Shown here piece by piece: positions 21,600-32,265 of a DNA stretch of 64,000 nt. The notes under the pieces are model-generated. The model did not search any database and was not told where the DNA came from. It saw nothing but the letters and a program-made list of their open reading frames with translations. The first letter of the stretch is position 1; the number at the start of each line of letters is the position of its first letter. A program made the position numbers and the translations under genes. The stretch is from Paralvinella palmiformis (lineage: Eukaryota; Annelida; Polychaeta; Terebellida; Alvinellidae), in the NCBI GenBank assembly GCA_025642065.1, contig JAODUP010000952.1, positions 62,501-126,500 of the forward strand, read 5' to 3'.

Positions 21600-22790
21600 T
21601 TAAAGTTAGGATGCTTAGGGCTCTGAGTATCGGCGAGTGGCTACATTTCCTCAGATCCAGCAAAGTCTTCATGTTGGATCTTTGGAGAGATTCGAGCCGA
21701 CTAAAGCATCAACTCTGAGACATTCGAGGCGGAACAAAATATGATCATTCGGGGATGATTTTTTACTTTACTAGCTAACCACGGATAGCACACGGCAACA
21801 CTTTGAAGGGCGTTTGTGTCCCGATGAAACTTCGGGATCCTTCTATCTATATGCTTGTCCATCATCCCCTCATGTGTGAAAGTGACATCTAGGATATACA
21901 TAGCATGTTCTTCTAGACACGATTGATCTGTCCTATCTGTCGGTGGTATCTCGACGGCAAGAATCTTCGACTTCTGTAGGCCAAACGAGGATCTCCATTC
22001 CTCTGTGCATTGTACGCATACGTTTATCAGTGCCTGTAGGCCAGAAGCGGCGATGTTGAAACGTGTCACGTCATTAACATATGCGAAAGATGAGAATTGG
22101 AACTATCTCAAAAGTTCATTAAAGAAGACGTCGAAGAACAAAGGGGAGAGAAGACTTCCTTGGCGAATTCCAAGGCTGACGATGAAAGAACTACTGTACC
22201 ACCGGATATTACTGAGCGAGATTGTTTGTACCAGCGATATATCATGATTCAGTGAGCGTCGTCAAAGATGCAGTGTGTAAAGCAGACTACTCTGCCAAAT
22301 CTATTCAAAGCACTTTTCAGCACCCATTGCACACATATACAGAGGACTACCCTTTTCACTGTGGCATTAACTGAGGTCATTCAAACACCTGAATTTTCCC
22401 CGATCCTTATAAAATCTGACCCGAATATCATCGACATTTTTCCCTGCGTTATGAACAGTTCAACCAATTTAGCACCGGTAGAGCTCAATGTTAATGGCCG
22501 ATAGTTCTGAGATTGATTTGGTTTCAATCCGTTTTTCTTCAGAATAGGGACATATTTAAAGCTATTTTTCTTTATCTTTTTTCAAAGCAATACTATACAA
22601 ACTTTATACCCTAAGTGTTACTGTCTTCATGAGTCAGTTTTTACAACGGGCAGTTGTCATGAGGCGACTACTATTAAAATTGATAAATAAATTGCTATTA
22701 TCAAACTAACATATCTGCTAAAAGCAGACGATTATGGCATTACACCTTCGACGCTGTTAAAACTGTATTGAATTCTACATGCAAGTTATC
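21600..22790 (-). pseudogene. LINE reverse transcriptase relic (family 2)
   Basis: The minus strand carries a decayed non-LTR reverse transcriptase. From high to low coordinates I read YVPILKKNGLKPNQSQNYRP then LTLSSTGAKLVE (RT boxes 1-2), later GIRQGSLLSPLFFDVFFNEL (box with RQG and SP), and FAYVNDVTRF where the YADD catalytic box should be (altered to YVND). A thumb-like region follows at 21701-22069, with CTEEWRSSFGLQKSKIL. Stops and frameshifts break the frame, especially in 22270-22500. The spelling of the boxes differs from the relic at 16.7-17.7 kb, so this is another family. Confidence 0.82.
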
Positions 22791-22880
22791 AAAAGAAATA
22801 TATGACCTATTCGTAAGTACATAAATGATGAGACATGCAAGACTTTGAGAAGGCTATGACAATGCATTTTTATATAATAT

Positions 22881-22883
<3 letters not shown>

Positions 22884-22928
<45 letters not shown>
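22884..22928. repeat. (CT)n microsatellite
   Basis: Twenty-two CT units directly abut the LINE fragment that follows. Confidence 0.95.
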
Positions 22929-22931
<3 letters not shown>

Positions 22932-23400
22932 AAACCGCCTACAGCGAGTGAAGAACCGTGCTGCACGTCTGGTGATATACACTCGCAAAGGGGAACATAT
23001 AACACCAGTTTTGTTCCAGCTCCACTGGCTTCCTGGGCGCTTCAGATCACTGTACAAGATTCTGGATCATCCATTCAAAGTACTGAGTGGAACAGCACCA
23101 CTAGCTGTCTCTAAGCGATCTGATCGAAAAATACACACCAGTGAGAATGCTCCGATCTGGGTCCTCTTCACTTTTGAGAAGAAACCATACAGCAATGTAC
23201 GGAGAGAGATCATTCCGAGCATCAGCTCCCAGGCTGTGGAACGAGTTGCCAAACCACATTAAATTCGCAGCAAGTGAAGACATATTTTGTAAGGTTCTTA
23301 AAATCCATTTATTTAAATTGGCGTATTTATATATTTTTAAATAGTTTATTATGTTTGAAATGTAGTCGAATAAGGCGCTATATAAATATATAAAGTAAGA
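22929..23400 (+). pseudogene. CR1/L2-type LINE, 3'-terminal fragment (family 3)
   Basis: Plus-strand C-terminal part of a LINE protein. It shows NRAARLVIYTRKGEHITPVL then FQLHWLPG, a deletion or frameshift near 23100, and then ERSFRASAPRLWNELPNHIK and KVLKIHLFKLAYLY. Family knowledge: these are the conserved end of CR1, L2 and Rex-type reverse transcriptases. After the stop the 3' UTR ends GGCGCTATATAAATATATAA, a typical CR1/L2 end. Two more copies of the same family lie at 25690-28300 and 32870-33545. Confidence 0.88.
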
Positions 23401-23684
23401 CCAAAATTGGAATCGAGTGTACGGGTAAAATTAAACCAAAACAACATCACTGGAATATACATTTCATTCGTCTTCAGATTTGTTTGCAAATTAATTATTT
23501 TTAAAGTGGATTTTGAGAATCACATATTTCTGATTAATAACCTGCAACCTATTATTGCGTGACATGCACTGCACACTTTCAGTATGTGAGTTTAAATCTA
23601 ATCTATACCTATCACTATGAGCTATCTCCTTAGGGAATCTTCCTTGATCTTATTTTTCAAGTGTCATTAATGTCGAGGATAAAC
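23401..23684. other. Unassigned
   Basis: No feature recognised between the LINE end and the CACT array. Confidence 0.4.
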
Positions 23685-23880
23685 AAATCTCACTCACTCA
23701 CTCACTCACTCACTCACTCACTCACTCACTCACTCACTCACTCACTCACTCACTCACTCACTCACTCACTCACTCACTCACTCACTCACTCACTCACTCA
23801 CTCACTCACTCACTCACTCACTCACTCACTCACTCACTCACTCACTCACTCACTCACTCACTCACTCACGCACGCACGCA
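23685..23880. repeat. (CACT)n microsatellite
   Basis: About 45 perfect tetranucleotide units, grading at the right into (CACG)n and (CACA)n. It abuts the Tigger relic, whose end it may have invaded. Confidence 0.97.
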
Positions 23881-23899
23881 CGCACACAAACACACATCC

Positions 23900-24654
23900 T
23901 GTATCTGATCTAACTCCACACACAGAGACGCATACTGCCTGTTCAGTTCTTCTACCAGAAGGTCACGGTGTTTGTTTATCTCTGATAAAATAGCTTTAGG
24001 TGGAAAGTTTGTTTTCTTTACAAAGGTTGCATACAAGATTGCAGAAATAGTTGGTCCAGAAGCAGTTAATGCGTTACTCACGCCTTTCTTTTTGATTTCC
24101 AATGCACATACAGTTGTTCCGTATTTAACTCTTTCAATACACGGGATGTTTCTGAGCGATAGACCAACACTGGCTTTAATTTTAGACTTCCTGAACCATT
24201 ACCACCGAGTAGAAGTGTTAGTCTCACTTGGCAGCTTTAAATCCTACTGCAGACTTTTCTTCAACTGCAAGAAAGGGGTTTTTCTGTTTTTGATGAAAAA
24301 ACAAATTTTCCCCTTCCAAAAATTTAATAATCCTTTTTTTTTCCCCCCCTTCCAAACATTAAAACCCTTTTTTTAAAACGAATTTTATTTTTTTTAAAAA
24401 ATTTTTAATCTTCCAAAAAAAAAAAAATTTTTTTTTTTTTTACAAAAATAAAAAAATTTTTGTTTTATTTAAAAAGGAAGAATTACCTTTTGTGGGTTTT
24501 TGTTGTTGAGAAAATAATGATCATCTCGTAAACATGTAGCATCCATTGACAATTATAATGATACTAGTATATGGAGAATTGAATAAAATTATATAAGCTA
24601 TCCCCAATTAGAAAATGTGATTTATCGGAAAGAATTAAGCTCGAGGGTTCACTG
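23900..24654 (-). pseudogene. Tigger/pogo transposase relic with a terminal end
   Basis: On the minus strand, joining two frames, I read AVEEKSAVGFKAAK, RLTLLLGGNGSGSLKLKP-like sequence, LVYRSETSRVLKEL and KSKRKA.VTH. This is the start of the DDE domain of Tigger-type transposases. Further down comes KKTNFPPKAIL, where the second catalytic Asp segment (normally LLLDNAPxH) has decayed to SEINKHRD. At 24644-24654 the minus strand begins CAGTGAACCCTCGAGC next to a TA dinucleotide, as Tigger ends do. Frameshifts, stops and a homopolymer-rich block (24340-24470) interrupt it. Confidence 0.65.
24340..24470. other. Homopolymer-rich block
   Basis: Runs of A, T and C of 7-16 bases follow one another with almost no unique sequence. 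Neighbouring words look stretched (GGGGTTTTT, CCTTTTTTTTTTCCCCCCC). It could be true low-complexity DNA or inflated homopolymers from poor base calling. Confidence 0.6.
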
Positions 24655-24676
24655 TATTTCGAAATTGAAAGCTTAC

Positions 24677-24727
24677 CTTGCATATTTTATCTCATCATAA
24701 CGATCGCGCAACGCTGCATCCAAGGAA
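24677..24727 (-). CDS. Weak candidate micro-exon
   Basis: A 51-nt minus-strand segment between TTTTTAAATAG and the donor GCAAG then GTAAGC. It is open in one frame (SLDAALRDRYDEIKYA), phase 2 in and phase 2 out. The composition is coding-like, but the phases do not fit the exons at 29.6 and 18.4 kb directly. A further exon would be needed, or this is chance. Confidence 0.25.
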
Positions 24728-24967
24728 CTATTTAAAAATCATAACGTCATATCTAAACGCTTGTTTATAGCTTGCTCTGTATCTTTCATGCCCTCCGATA
24801 ACTTTCTCTTCAATTTTTGCAACATCTACACCGAAATGTCTCTTTCAACTTAATGATCTAAAGGTCTATAATATGATATTTGATCCTTAAGATGATTTCC
24901 ATTAGCTGGTAGATCTTTATTATAGTACATTGAGGGATCTTGTAGATGAGTATGTATCTTCGAGATG

Positions 24968-25056
24968 ATTGATGATTGATATTTTACGGCTACTTTTGTG
25001 CGCATGGTAGGCTAAATGAAGCGATGTCAAAGATGAAACACCCTTCAGATATGGGA
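24968..25056 (-). mobile_element. SINE-A fragment with internal deletion
   Basis: Keeps the 3' tail (GATATTTTACGGCTACTTTT) and CAAAGATGAAACACCCTTCA. It lacks the CCTCCAAAGG segment and the tRNA head. Confidence 0.8.
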
Positions 25057-25509
25057 CATACAATAGGGACATACAAACTGTAAAGATACACAAAAGCTAT
25101 TGTGAATCATCGTGGACTAATTTGTATATTTATTATAAAATGTTAAAGGTTAGTAAAGTTCAAACCAGAGAAAATAAATACTAAACACAAATCAGATGAA
25201 TATATCAGATAATAACTAAACTATCTAACTATTCTTTCTATCATCTTATTAAGTGGTGGGCCATTTACAAGATGAGATCCACATGTTTGTAATAGATAAC
25301 TTTGACCTTCTTACAAACACTAAGGTCAAGCAGCTGCTGATGAAACCGTCGTATACTTTATTTCAGTAACTGACCTTCTTTCTACGTTCATGAAGGAATT
25401 TAACGATGACCAGTTACAAACATAAATATAGGTATTTTCCATAAAACAATTTGCCGTCGCAAAATCATAAATAAAACATTTTAAGACGGAAATGCTCTAA
25501 AGACTTATA
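25057..25509. other. Unassigned
   Basis: AT-rich; nothing recognised. Confidence 0.4.
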
Positions 25510-25653
25510 AGGCGCCCCCGTGGCCTAACTAGTAGCGCGGTTGGCTACAGATCTATAGCACCTCGGTTCAAAACTCGGCCTGGCTACGTCAGAAAGGTGT
25601 TTCATATTTCACTTCGCCTCATTACCTTTTGGCGGTCGCTCGGCACTTTTGTT
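25510..25653 (+). mobile_element. SINE-A, diverged subfamily copy
   Basis: Plus-strand copy with head GGCGCCCCCGTGGCCTAACT and box B GGTTCAAAACTC. The body reads AGGTGTTTCATATTTCACTT and the tail is truncated at GGCACTTTTG. The head differs from the main type, suggesting an older subfamily. It sits directly before the LINE copy. Confidence 0.75.
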
Positions 25654-26989
25654 TGTATATTGAATAATAATGGTAATAAATCAGAATGTTGGCAATTTTT
25701 TTAAAGAGCTTTGATTTTGGCTGGAAAAGACCCATTACAATTTTAAATAATCAAAGTAAGTTAAGACTACTGGTCCCTCTGTATATATCTTCTCTGGCTA
25801 ATCTAATATCTTGTAATAAGTATGTTATAGACTCTTCATATGATGACCCAAATGTTGAGGTCCCTTTATCAGTATACTGTTTGAATACTGAATCCTTCGG
25901 GAATAAAGCCATACCCGATTATGTCATGGCTGATTATGTTGTATTGCGAGCTACCGATGTATTAGCACTTACTAAAACGCGGCTTGGAACTGACACTAAC
26001 TAGTTTACTATGAATGAGTTGGTTCCTAGAGGTTATGAGGTTAATCGTATTCCTCGTCAAAGTGGCAGACGCCGTGGTGACATTGGTATACTCTACAAAT
26101 CGTGACTGACTGTCACGGCGAGTAAGTCCGAAACAGGGGAGAATTAGACATATTTTGACATTTTCGCCGAAAATATATCAAAATATGATAAGCTATTTTT
26201 AGAAGTGTCTCGTTGTTGAAAGTTGGTTATTATTTACCATTGCTATTTTTAGTAACCTCGTCTCGCGTGATCTAGCAGTTACCTCTAATGAGAGCTATTC
26301 ATATTTTCATATCTAGCATTAAACTAGGGAAGTACTAGATGTTGCCATAACGTATTTATGGTAGAACAGGATCTGTCCTTTTAAAAGTGATGTCACACTT
26401 ACCTTGATTCGCAGCATTTTCTGAGATTTTCACCAAAAAGTAGCAACATCAGACCAAGTAAATAAAAGGGAAATCCCCTGTCAAAACGCGTATATTAACA
26501 CCCCCGCCCCTAGCTCTAATAAGAATGGTCTAAAGATTTACACAACTTAGCCACTTTCTCATATGATAGTATAATAACTTGTGATATAATCTCTCCGTGT
26601 GGATAATAAGTCTGATGTTGAAGATGGTCATTTTATCAGTATGTTGGATTTCCACGGATTGACTCAACATTTCAACTGTTCAACTCACAACGGATGCCAC
26701 ACTCTAAACTTGGTCATCTCTGGAGATTCGAGCTCCATCATAGTAGGAGCTCCTTCTGTGTGTGAGCCATGTCTCAGTAGGAACAAAGGTACATCTTTCA
26801 GTAATCATCTGACTGTAGAGTTCGTTATAAATATGGGCAAGCCCGATTGCATACGAAGAAAGATCACACGCAAATAATACCGCGGCATAATGATTCAAGA
26901 ATTTATGGAGGATTTACTGTCATCTCAACACCTGAGTCAATTAGATGGATCATCACATTGAGACCGGAATCTCTTTGGTACTTGAGAAG

Positions 26990-27182
26990 ATGATGATGAT
27001 GGTTGAAGTTTTACGGCCACGTTTGTGTACACGGTAGGCTAAATTGGTCGAACGACCTCCAAAGGTAATGAAGCGAAGTCAAAGATGAAACACCCTTCCG
27101 ATATGCTCACGCCGAGATTCGAACTCAGATGGCAGTGATCTGTGGTCCAACGCGCTACCAACTAGATCACGGAGACGCCCCT
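26990..27182 (-). mobile_element. SINE-A copy nested in a LINE
   Basis: Full-length minus-strand SINE-A inserted in the LINE relic. Borders show a 13-bp duplication with two mismatches (GGTACTTGAGAAG at 26977-26989, GGTGCTTGATAAG at 27183-27195). The SINE therefore arrived after the LINE was already in place. Confidence 0.9.
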
Positions 27183-28265
27183 GGTGCTTGATAAGCTTAG
27201 ATCTATTAAAAGAAAGTAAAGAGAAGCTGACGTCAAATTTCCTTAACTCTGTGTATTTCGAAATTTACAGGGAACTCTGTACAAATGTGTATGCTATTAT
27301 TCGAGGAGAAGAAATTGTTCCTAATCTAAAAAGATAAAGGCATGTGGAAAAGATAAAAAGAAACTCTTCAAAATAACTAGGAACTTGATGGGAAGTAACT
27401 CAATTGTAAATCTTTAACATCTGCTGAACCCCTGGCGGACATCAGGAATAAGATCATTTCTGATTTCCCAAGTAATATCTGCAATATTTCCATGGATCCA
27501 GATATTATGCTTAATGGAAATATGCTCGAAATGTTTCGACCGACGTCTGAAGTTGAAGTCAAGGAGAAAATCAGCAAATCTCCAAACAAGTCATATGACT
27601 TGGATCCAGTGCCCACTTGACCTTTGAAGAAACGTGTGTATTAACTTCTGCCACTGATAACAGCCATTATCAATAGGTCAATGGATGAGTTAGTGATGTC
27701 GTTACGTTTGAAACGAGCTACCATAAGCCCGCTGCTTAAGAGATCTGGGATGGATATGAAGTAATTATGGTCGTATATCCAACTTTCCCTTCATCTGCAA
27801 GTTTATTGAAAGGTTGGTAGCAAGGCGAGATGACTCAACAGCGAATGCAGAACTCTGCTGCACGTCTAGTGATAAACACTCGCAAAATGGAACATATAAC
27901 ACCAGTCTTGTTCCAGCTGTACTTGCTTCCTGTATGTTTCACACCGCTATGGAAGATCGCGTTTCACACATTTAAAGTACAGAGTATCTGATCCAAAAAT
28001 ATATACAAGTGAGTCCTATTAATTTTTGACGATGCCAATAAGCTCCCAGACTGTGGAATAAGTTGCCTAATCATGTTAAACTTCCAGCAAGTAAATAAAT
28101 ATTTCGTAAGGTTCCTAAAACCAACTTATTTAAATTAGCCTATTTATAATATTTTTAAACCGGTGTCTTTATATATAAATATGTTTGTGCTCTATGAGCC
28201 AGATAATGCTTTAATTCTGCTTTCCGCGTAAAGGGCCGTAGAGCAACTCAAGTTGAATAAGTCAA

Positions 28266-28300
28266 TATACAAAATATTATTATTATTATTATTATTATTA
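28266..28300. repeat. (TTA)n tail of LINE
   Basis: About ten TTA units directly after the LINE 3' end. This is a position where CR1/L2-type elements often carry short tandem repeats. Confidence 0.85.
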
Positions 28301-28524
28301 ATATAACAAATATTTCAGTTCACTTGAATAATTATATGAACTGTTGTCAATTAAAAAGTCATCTCTAAACTCAGTTCATTTAGTCAGATATTGTTTCAGG
28401 TGCCTTTGTCTCAGTTCAAGTCATATGTCGAAATACCGTATATTTATAGTAGTAGTCTTCAATTCTGGGAATAGATTGCCAACGCGGATTGTAATAATAA
28501 TGGTAATTAAATTTAAAAAAAATA

Positions 28525-28539
28525 TTGATGATGATGATG

Positions 28540-28574
<35 letters not shown>

Positions 28575-28575
28575 C
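28525..28575. repeat. (GAT)n(AAT)n microsatellite
   Basis: GAT units run into a longer AAT tract. Reading frames here give poly-Asn or poly-Ile and are not genes. Confidence 0.95.
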
Positions 28576-28974
28576 AACACTAGCGACCACAGCAATAGCA
28601 ACAATAACAATAACAACAACAACATAAATATCATTAAACAGTCATTGGCTTAAATTACATGTTAAACAATATCATAATTAATACATACAATAGTGAACGA
28701 AATAATGGCCAACGAGTGTTAAACTTAGAACATCATATTAGCACATAAATACCAACTATATTGAGTTCAGATTGGTATTAATATGGAAAATCGAGCAGAA
28801 GATGACAGCTCCGGCTTATTTCTTAGAGTTCGATCTTATAACTCGATATTAATAGGTAATGTAGGATTGAGCTCGGCATCAACAAACACATATTGGCTAA
28901 TGGAGAGATTAGTCATCATTGTCACCAAATTCTTTAGATCAATGAATGTTAGGGGGGAGGGGGATAGCTCGATG
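28576..28974. other. Unassigned
   Basis: No feature recognised. A few CTCGATATTAATAGG-like words repeat loosely between 28830 and 28975. Confidence 0.4.
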
Positions 28975-28978
28975 TTAA

Positions 28979-29583
28979 AGGGATAGTCCATCCTCAGAAA
29001 ATAATTTGAGGACTAATACACTAAACTCACACATATTAAATAATCCACTTCAAAGTGCTGATTAATCGAGTTTTAATGACTTCTGGGTGTCGCCATTTTG
29101 AAGCTAGACATATACCGGAAGTTCCTGAATGCTGACGTCACTTCAACGCGTCCGGTTGACCTGAAGTCTGTAGAGCCCGTACAATAGCACGTAAATAAGT
29201 GTGAGCAAAGAATTATTCCAGTATATAACGCAACAGCGTTGTTAAAATTACGTCATGATTGACATACAACCATATCAGTTGAGCCAGAAGAAACCTTACA
29301 AGAGGAAGATGATTCAAAATGGCTAAGAAATTAACGTTCAAGAGATACTATAATCCGCGTCAGTCTAGAGAGCGCCCATGTGACGTCAGAGCATTTAAGT
29401 TTTCTCCTTCCCGCCTTCGAATCTAGCTTCCGGTTTAGCTGTAATGGCGGCCCTCCAGTAATTTGGATTATTTCCCTATATCTATGATATCAGGTATATT
29501 TCGTGATTATTATTGTGGAATTTGTCGTTACCGTTCTAAGCATTACATATTTAAACAATATTTTCTGAGGGTGCACTGTCCCT
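28979..29583. mobile_element. Kolobok-like non-autonomous DNA transposon
   Basis: 605 bp flanked on both sides by TTAA (28975-28978 and 29584-29587). The ends are inverted repeats: AGGGATAGTCCATCCTCAGA at the left and, on the opposite strand, AGGGACAGTGCACCCTCAGA at the right, continuing AAATA. A TTAA target with AGGG-type ends fits Kolobok; piggyBac also uses TTAA but has other termini. No transposase is encoded. A diverged relative is at 36440-37030. The right end lies only 11 bp from the donor site of the exon at 29599. Confidence 0.8.
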
Positions 29584-29598
29584 TTAAAGAAAACTTAC

Positions 29599-29676
29599 CA
29601 CCATCTCTCATGAGGCCTCTCGTGTATTGATGATTAAATTTTCTCTTTATCCGAATCCAGTCGTCTATAGCATCAG
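29599..29676 (-). CDS. Probable coding exon of an unidentified minus-strand gene
   Basis: Minus-strand open segment ending at a near-perfect donor (GATGGTG then GTAAGT), phase 1. The chosen acceptor GTGGCTGTGTCAAAAG gives 78 nt, phase 1 in and phase 1 out, with 25 complete codons such as DAIDDWIRIKRKF and HQYTRGLMRDG. The frame stays open a further 36 nt upstream (CLDPVAVSK), so the true start may be farther out. The codon use and the donor make this one of the better exon candidates in the left half. Its exit phase fits the 18350-18483 exon. The family is not recognised. Confidence 0.5.
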
Positions 29677-30003
29677 CTTTTGACACAGCCACAGGATCCA
29701 GACAGCGATTAAAAATAATTTTATTAAATATTCACGGCTCAAGAACAGAGCTTGATCAAAAGAGCAAAGAAAACGCAAAAATGTGTTGATAATATTTGGA
29801 AAATAAATCAAAATAAAGTATTATCAACATTATTTTTTTCTCGCTAAAGTAAAAATAGTTGATAGAAATTTGATTTTCTTTAATGAAAATTACTTGAAGT
29901 TTTACTTTCTTTTGTTGACAATACTTTGCGTTACTGGAGCCGTATCATAGTGAAATTCGAACAATGTCGAGATAGGAAGCTCGATGTTAACTGATCGAGA
30001 TTA

Positions 30004-30180
30004 TGTTTCCGTTGTCTAATGGTAGCGCGTTGGATCACAAAACTACCACCAGAGTTCGAATCTCACCGTAGATATATCTGAAGGGTGTTTAATCTTTGAC
30101 TTCGCTTTATTACCCTTGGAGTTCGCTCGGCCCATTTAGACTTCGATGTGCACAAAAGTGGCCGTAAAAGATCAATCACC
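30004..30180 (+). mobile_element. SINE-A copy
   Basis: Plus-strand full-length copy with diverged head (TTGTCTAATGGTAGCGCGTT), box B AGTTCGAATCTC and tail GTGGCCGTAAAAGATCAATC. Confidence 0.88.
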
Positions 30181-30737
30181 TGTTGTCTTTAAAGAAAATA
30201 TTAAATAGTTAGACACTTCAGGCATCGTTCTACTTAATTAATTCATTTTTTTAATCAATATTATGATTTAGCAAGTAAAGGAATTGTTTTAATGTTTGTA
30301 CAAAGATAATGATGACACTAGTCGAGTATCTAGTAATGGACGATTCATCAGGTAATGAATGTGCAGGTAAAAACCGAATTAAATTTGCTTCATTTACTTC
30401 ACTCGGCTATGATTCAAAGTGAATGGCGTTAATGATAATAATGCTCTTCCACCCTTTCCTCTCGCCTTTCCTATTTTTCCTTTCCCCGGTACGAGATGTC
30501 CACGAGTTCTTCGAGTGTTGATTCCTCCCTAAAGACTCGGTAAAGGATCCTTCCCGTAAATCTTTAAATCCCTGGCGTCTAACAATTCGGATCAACAACA
30601 AGATCTCGTCTAGTACAATCCTACTGGTAGGAACGGCTTAAAGTCCTTAATAACATCAAAAACAAATGTCTTACGCTCTCTCATAGTAATTGTTTATATT
30701 ATATTTGTATAGATTAGTAATTATATATCTCTAGGTG
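30181..30737. other. Unassigned
   Basis: No recognised gene or repeat. A CTTCGAGTGTTGATTCCTCC patch at 30510 has no known match. A (GT)n tract begins at 30736. Confidence 0.4.
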
Positions 30738-30775
<38 letters not shown>

Positions 30776-31392
30776 ATGATACATATAGAGAGACAACAGA
30801 CACAGAACATCAACATATCTACACATCCTTCGAGACCTACCTCCATAAATGTAAATACAAATACAACTATACATACATTAATCTAAAAATAAAATGTTCC
30901 ATATCTCCACATATTGATAAATGTATGCGTATACCTAAGCATGTGTCTGGTGTACTCATCAGCCTGTGGAACGTACAAAAAGCGGGAGCACGTAAAAACA
31001 TACCATTTGATACCACAGCTCGCAACAAACAACACGTGCGTGTGGTTCAATGGTGACTTGCTACACACATATCATAAACTATTTTGACACCACAGTTTAC
31101 ATTCAAAAGTAATTTTCTGTGGTCAAAAAGAAACCTGTATATAAAACATTTCGACACCTCAGATGCTGAACTCAGCTTTATTCTGGGTTCGAATAACTAA
31201 ATAAATCCTACCTATATGAACCATGTATCAATACGCGTCCGACTGGTCTGGCGTCGAAGTTCTTCTCGAACCTAAGTGAAAATTCAAGTCTTATATATAG
31301 CCTCAGCGTGTTGACAAACATTACAGTTTGTTCATAACAAAGAGAATGTACACTAACTCTGTATGGAATCACTGAAGTGATTTAGTGTGTGT
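30738..31392 (-). mobile_element. LTR-like repeat, copy 3 (minus orientation)
   Basis: Reverse complement of the repeat seen at 45458 and 60051. Shared blocks on the minus strand include CTAAATCACTTCAGTGATTC, a TATA-like CTATATATAAG, then TTCGACGCCAGACCAGTCGG, ATGGTATGTTTTTACGTGCT and GATGTTGATGTTCTG near the (GT)n end. The 5' 250 bp of the family is missing. The TATA motif stands at the same position in all three copies. Confidence 0.75.
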
Positions 31393-31565
31393 TAGTATTT
31401 ATTTTAATTGTGTCTTCTTTTCTCATCTCAGAGCTGTCTTATCTTCCTTGTGATGGTCGTCGTTTTGTGATGATTTTAGTTATTATAATTATTTGTTAAC
31501 CTGAAACTGTCTATCAGTACTTCGTTGAGGCTGTGTTATTTATAGGTGAAGAATAACAAATAACA
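31393..31565. other. Unassigned spacer
   Basis: Nothing recognised. Confidence 0.35.
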
Positions 31566-31710
31566 AATAGAGAGATAGATAGATAGATGGATGGATGGAT
31601 GGATGGGTGGATGGATGGATGGATGGATGGGTGGGTGGGTTGGTGGGTGGTTAGGTGGGTCGGTTAGTGGGTGGGTAGGTAGGTTGGAAGGTAGGTAGGT
31701 AGGTAGATAT
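31566..31710. repeat. (GATG/GGTG/GGTA)n compound tetranucleotide repeat
   Basis: GATA units shift to GATG, GGTG and then GTAG units over about 145 bp, a compound microsatellite decaying by point changes. Confidence 0.93.
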
Positions 31711-31749
31711 ATTTATAAATTATTTATTTATTGTGATGGTCTATCGATG

Positions 31750-31908
31750 ATGATGATGATGATGGTTGATGTTTTACGGCCAGTTTGGTACATAAGGTAG
31801 GCTAAATGGGCCGAGCGACCTCCGAATGTAATGAAGCGAAGTCAAAGATGAAACACCCTTCAGATATGCCCACGCCGAGACTCGAACTCGGGTGGTAGTG
31901 ACATTTGG
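31750..31908 (-). mobile_element. SINE-A copy, 5'-truncated
   Basis: Minus-strand body with GATGATGATG tail, GATGTTTTACGGCCAGTTTG and box B GAGTTCGAGTCTC. The last about 30 bp of the head are missing beyond GGGTGGTAGTGACA. Confidence 0.88.
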
Positions 31909-32079
31909 AGAATGTATGTTAGTTTCTTGTGACTGCGTGATTTCTTTGAACAGCACGCTCCTACAGTTCAGTGACTAAAACATTGTGCTTCCGGGTTATC
32001 TGTGTTTGTGGGATGTTATCGTATGAAGATTAAACAAACAACTGACATTATTAGTTTAGTGTTCGGGCTAATAACACAT

Positions 32080-32265
32080 CACCCGATATAGAACTGAGGA
32101 GACTTACTCGCCAGTGAAGTGTCAGACTGAAATCTATTATTGACAGATTCGATCCCACAACCTCGTGTGTTGCGCCATGTATTACCAACGGCACCATGAT
32201 AACACCTCACCATTATAGATAGCTGGAAATTCCCAATCAGCCGACAAATGGTTGTGATGGGCAAT
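32080..32265 (-). mobile_element. Possible tRNA-derived SINE, other family
   Basis: On the minus strand a head-like region (TGGTGCCGTTGGTAATACAT) is followed by a box-B-like GTTGTGGGATCGAATC. It continues TCAGTCTGACACTTCACTGG. Only one copy was noticed, so this is tentative. Confidence 0.35.

Larger units (their letters stand above)
25690..28300 (+). pseudogene. CR1/L2-type LINE (family 3), long but internally deleted copy
   Basis: Pieces in order on the plus strand: endonuclease start (SVYCLNTESFGNKAIPDYVM, then TDVLALTKTRLGTD, where ITETWL is usual); NELVPRGYEVNRIPRQ; an extra about 480 bp without homology (26110-26590); endonuclease end (HGLTQHFNCSTHNGCHTLNL then VISGDS); RT start (PTSEVEVKEKISKSPNKSYD then LDPVPT, LKRATISPLLK). 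It then jumps to the RT C-terminus (QNSAARLVINTRKMEHITPV). The catalytic RT core is absent. Stops and frameshifts are numerous. The 3' end carries AGCAACTCAAGTTGAATAAG and a TTA repeat. A SINE-A copy interrupts it at 26990. Confidence 0.85.

Noticed and set aside
23661..23993. 110-codon frame of Thr-His-Ser-Leu repeats
   Set aside because: Translation of the CACT array, not a gene.
23972..24376. 134-codon plus-strand frame
   Set aside because: The opposite strand carries Tigger transposase motifs, so this frame is a shadow; its end is a homopolymer block.
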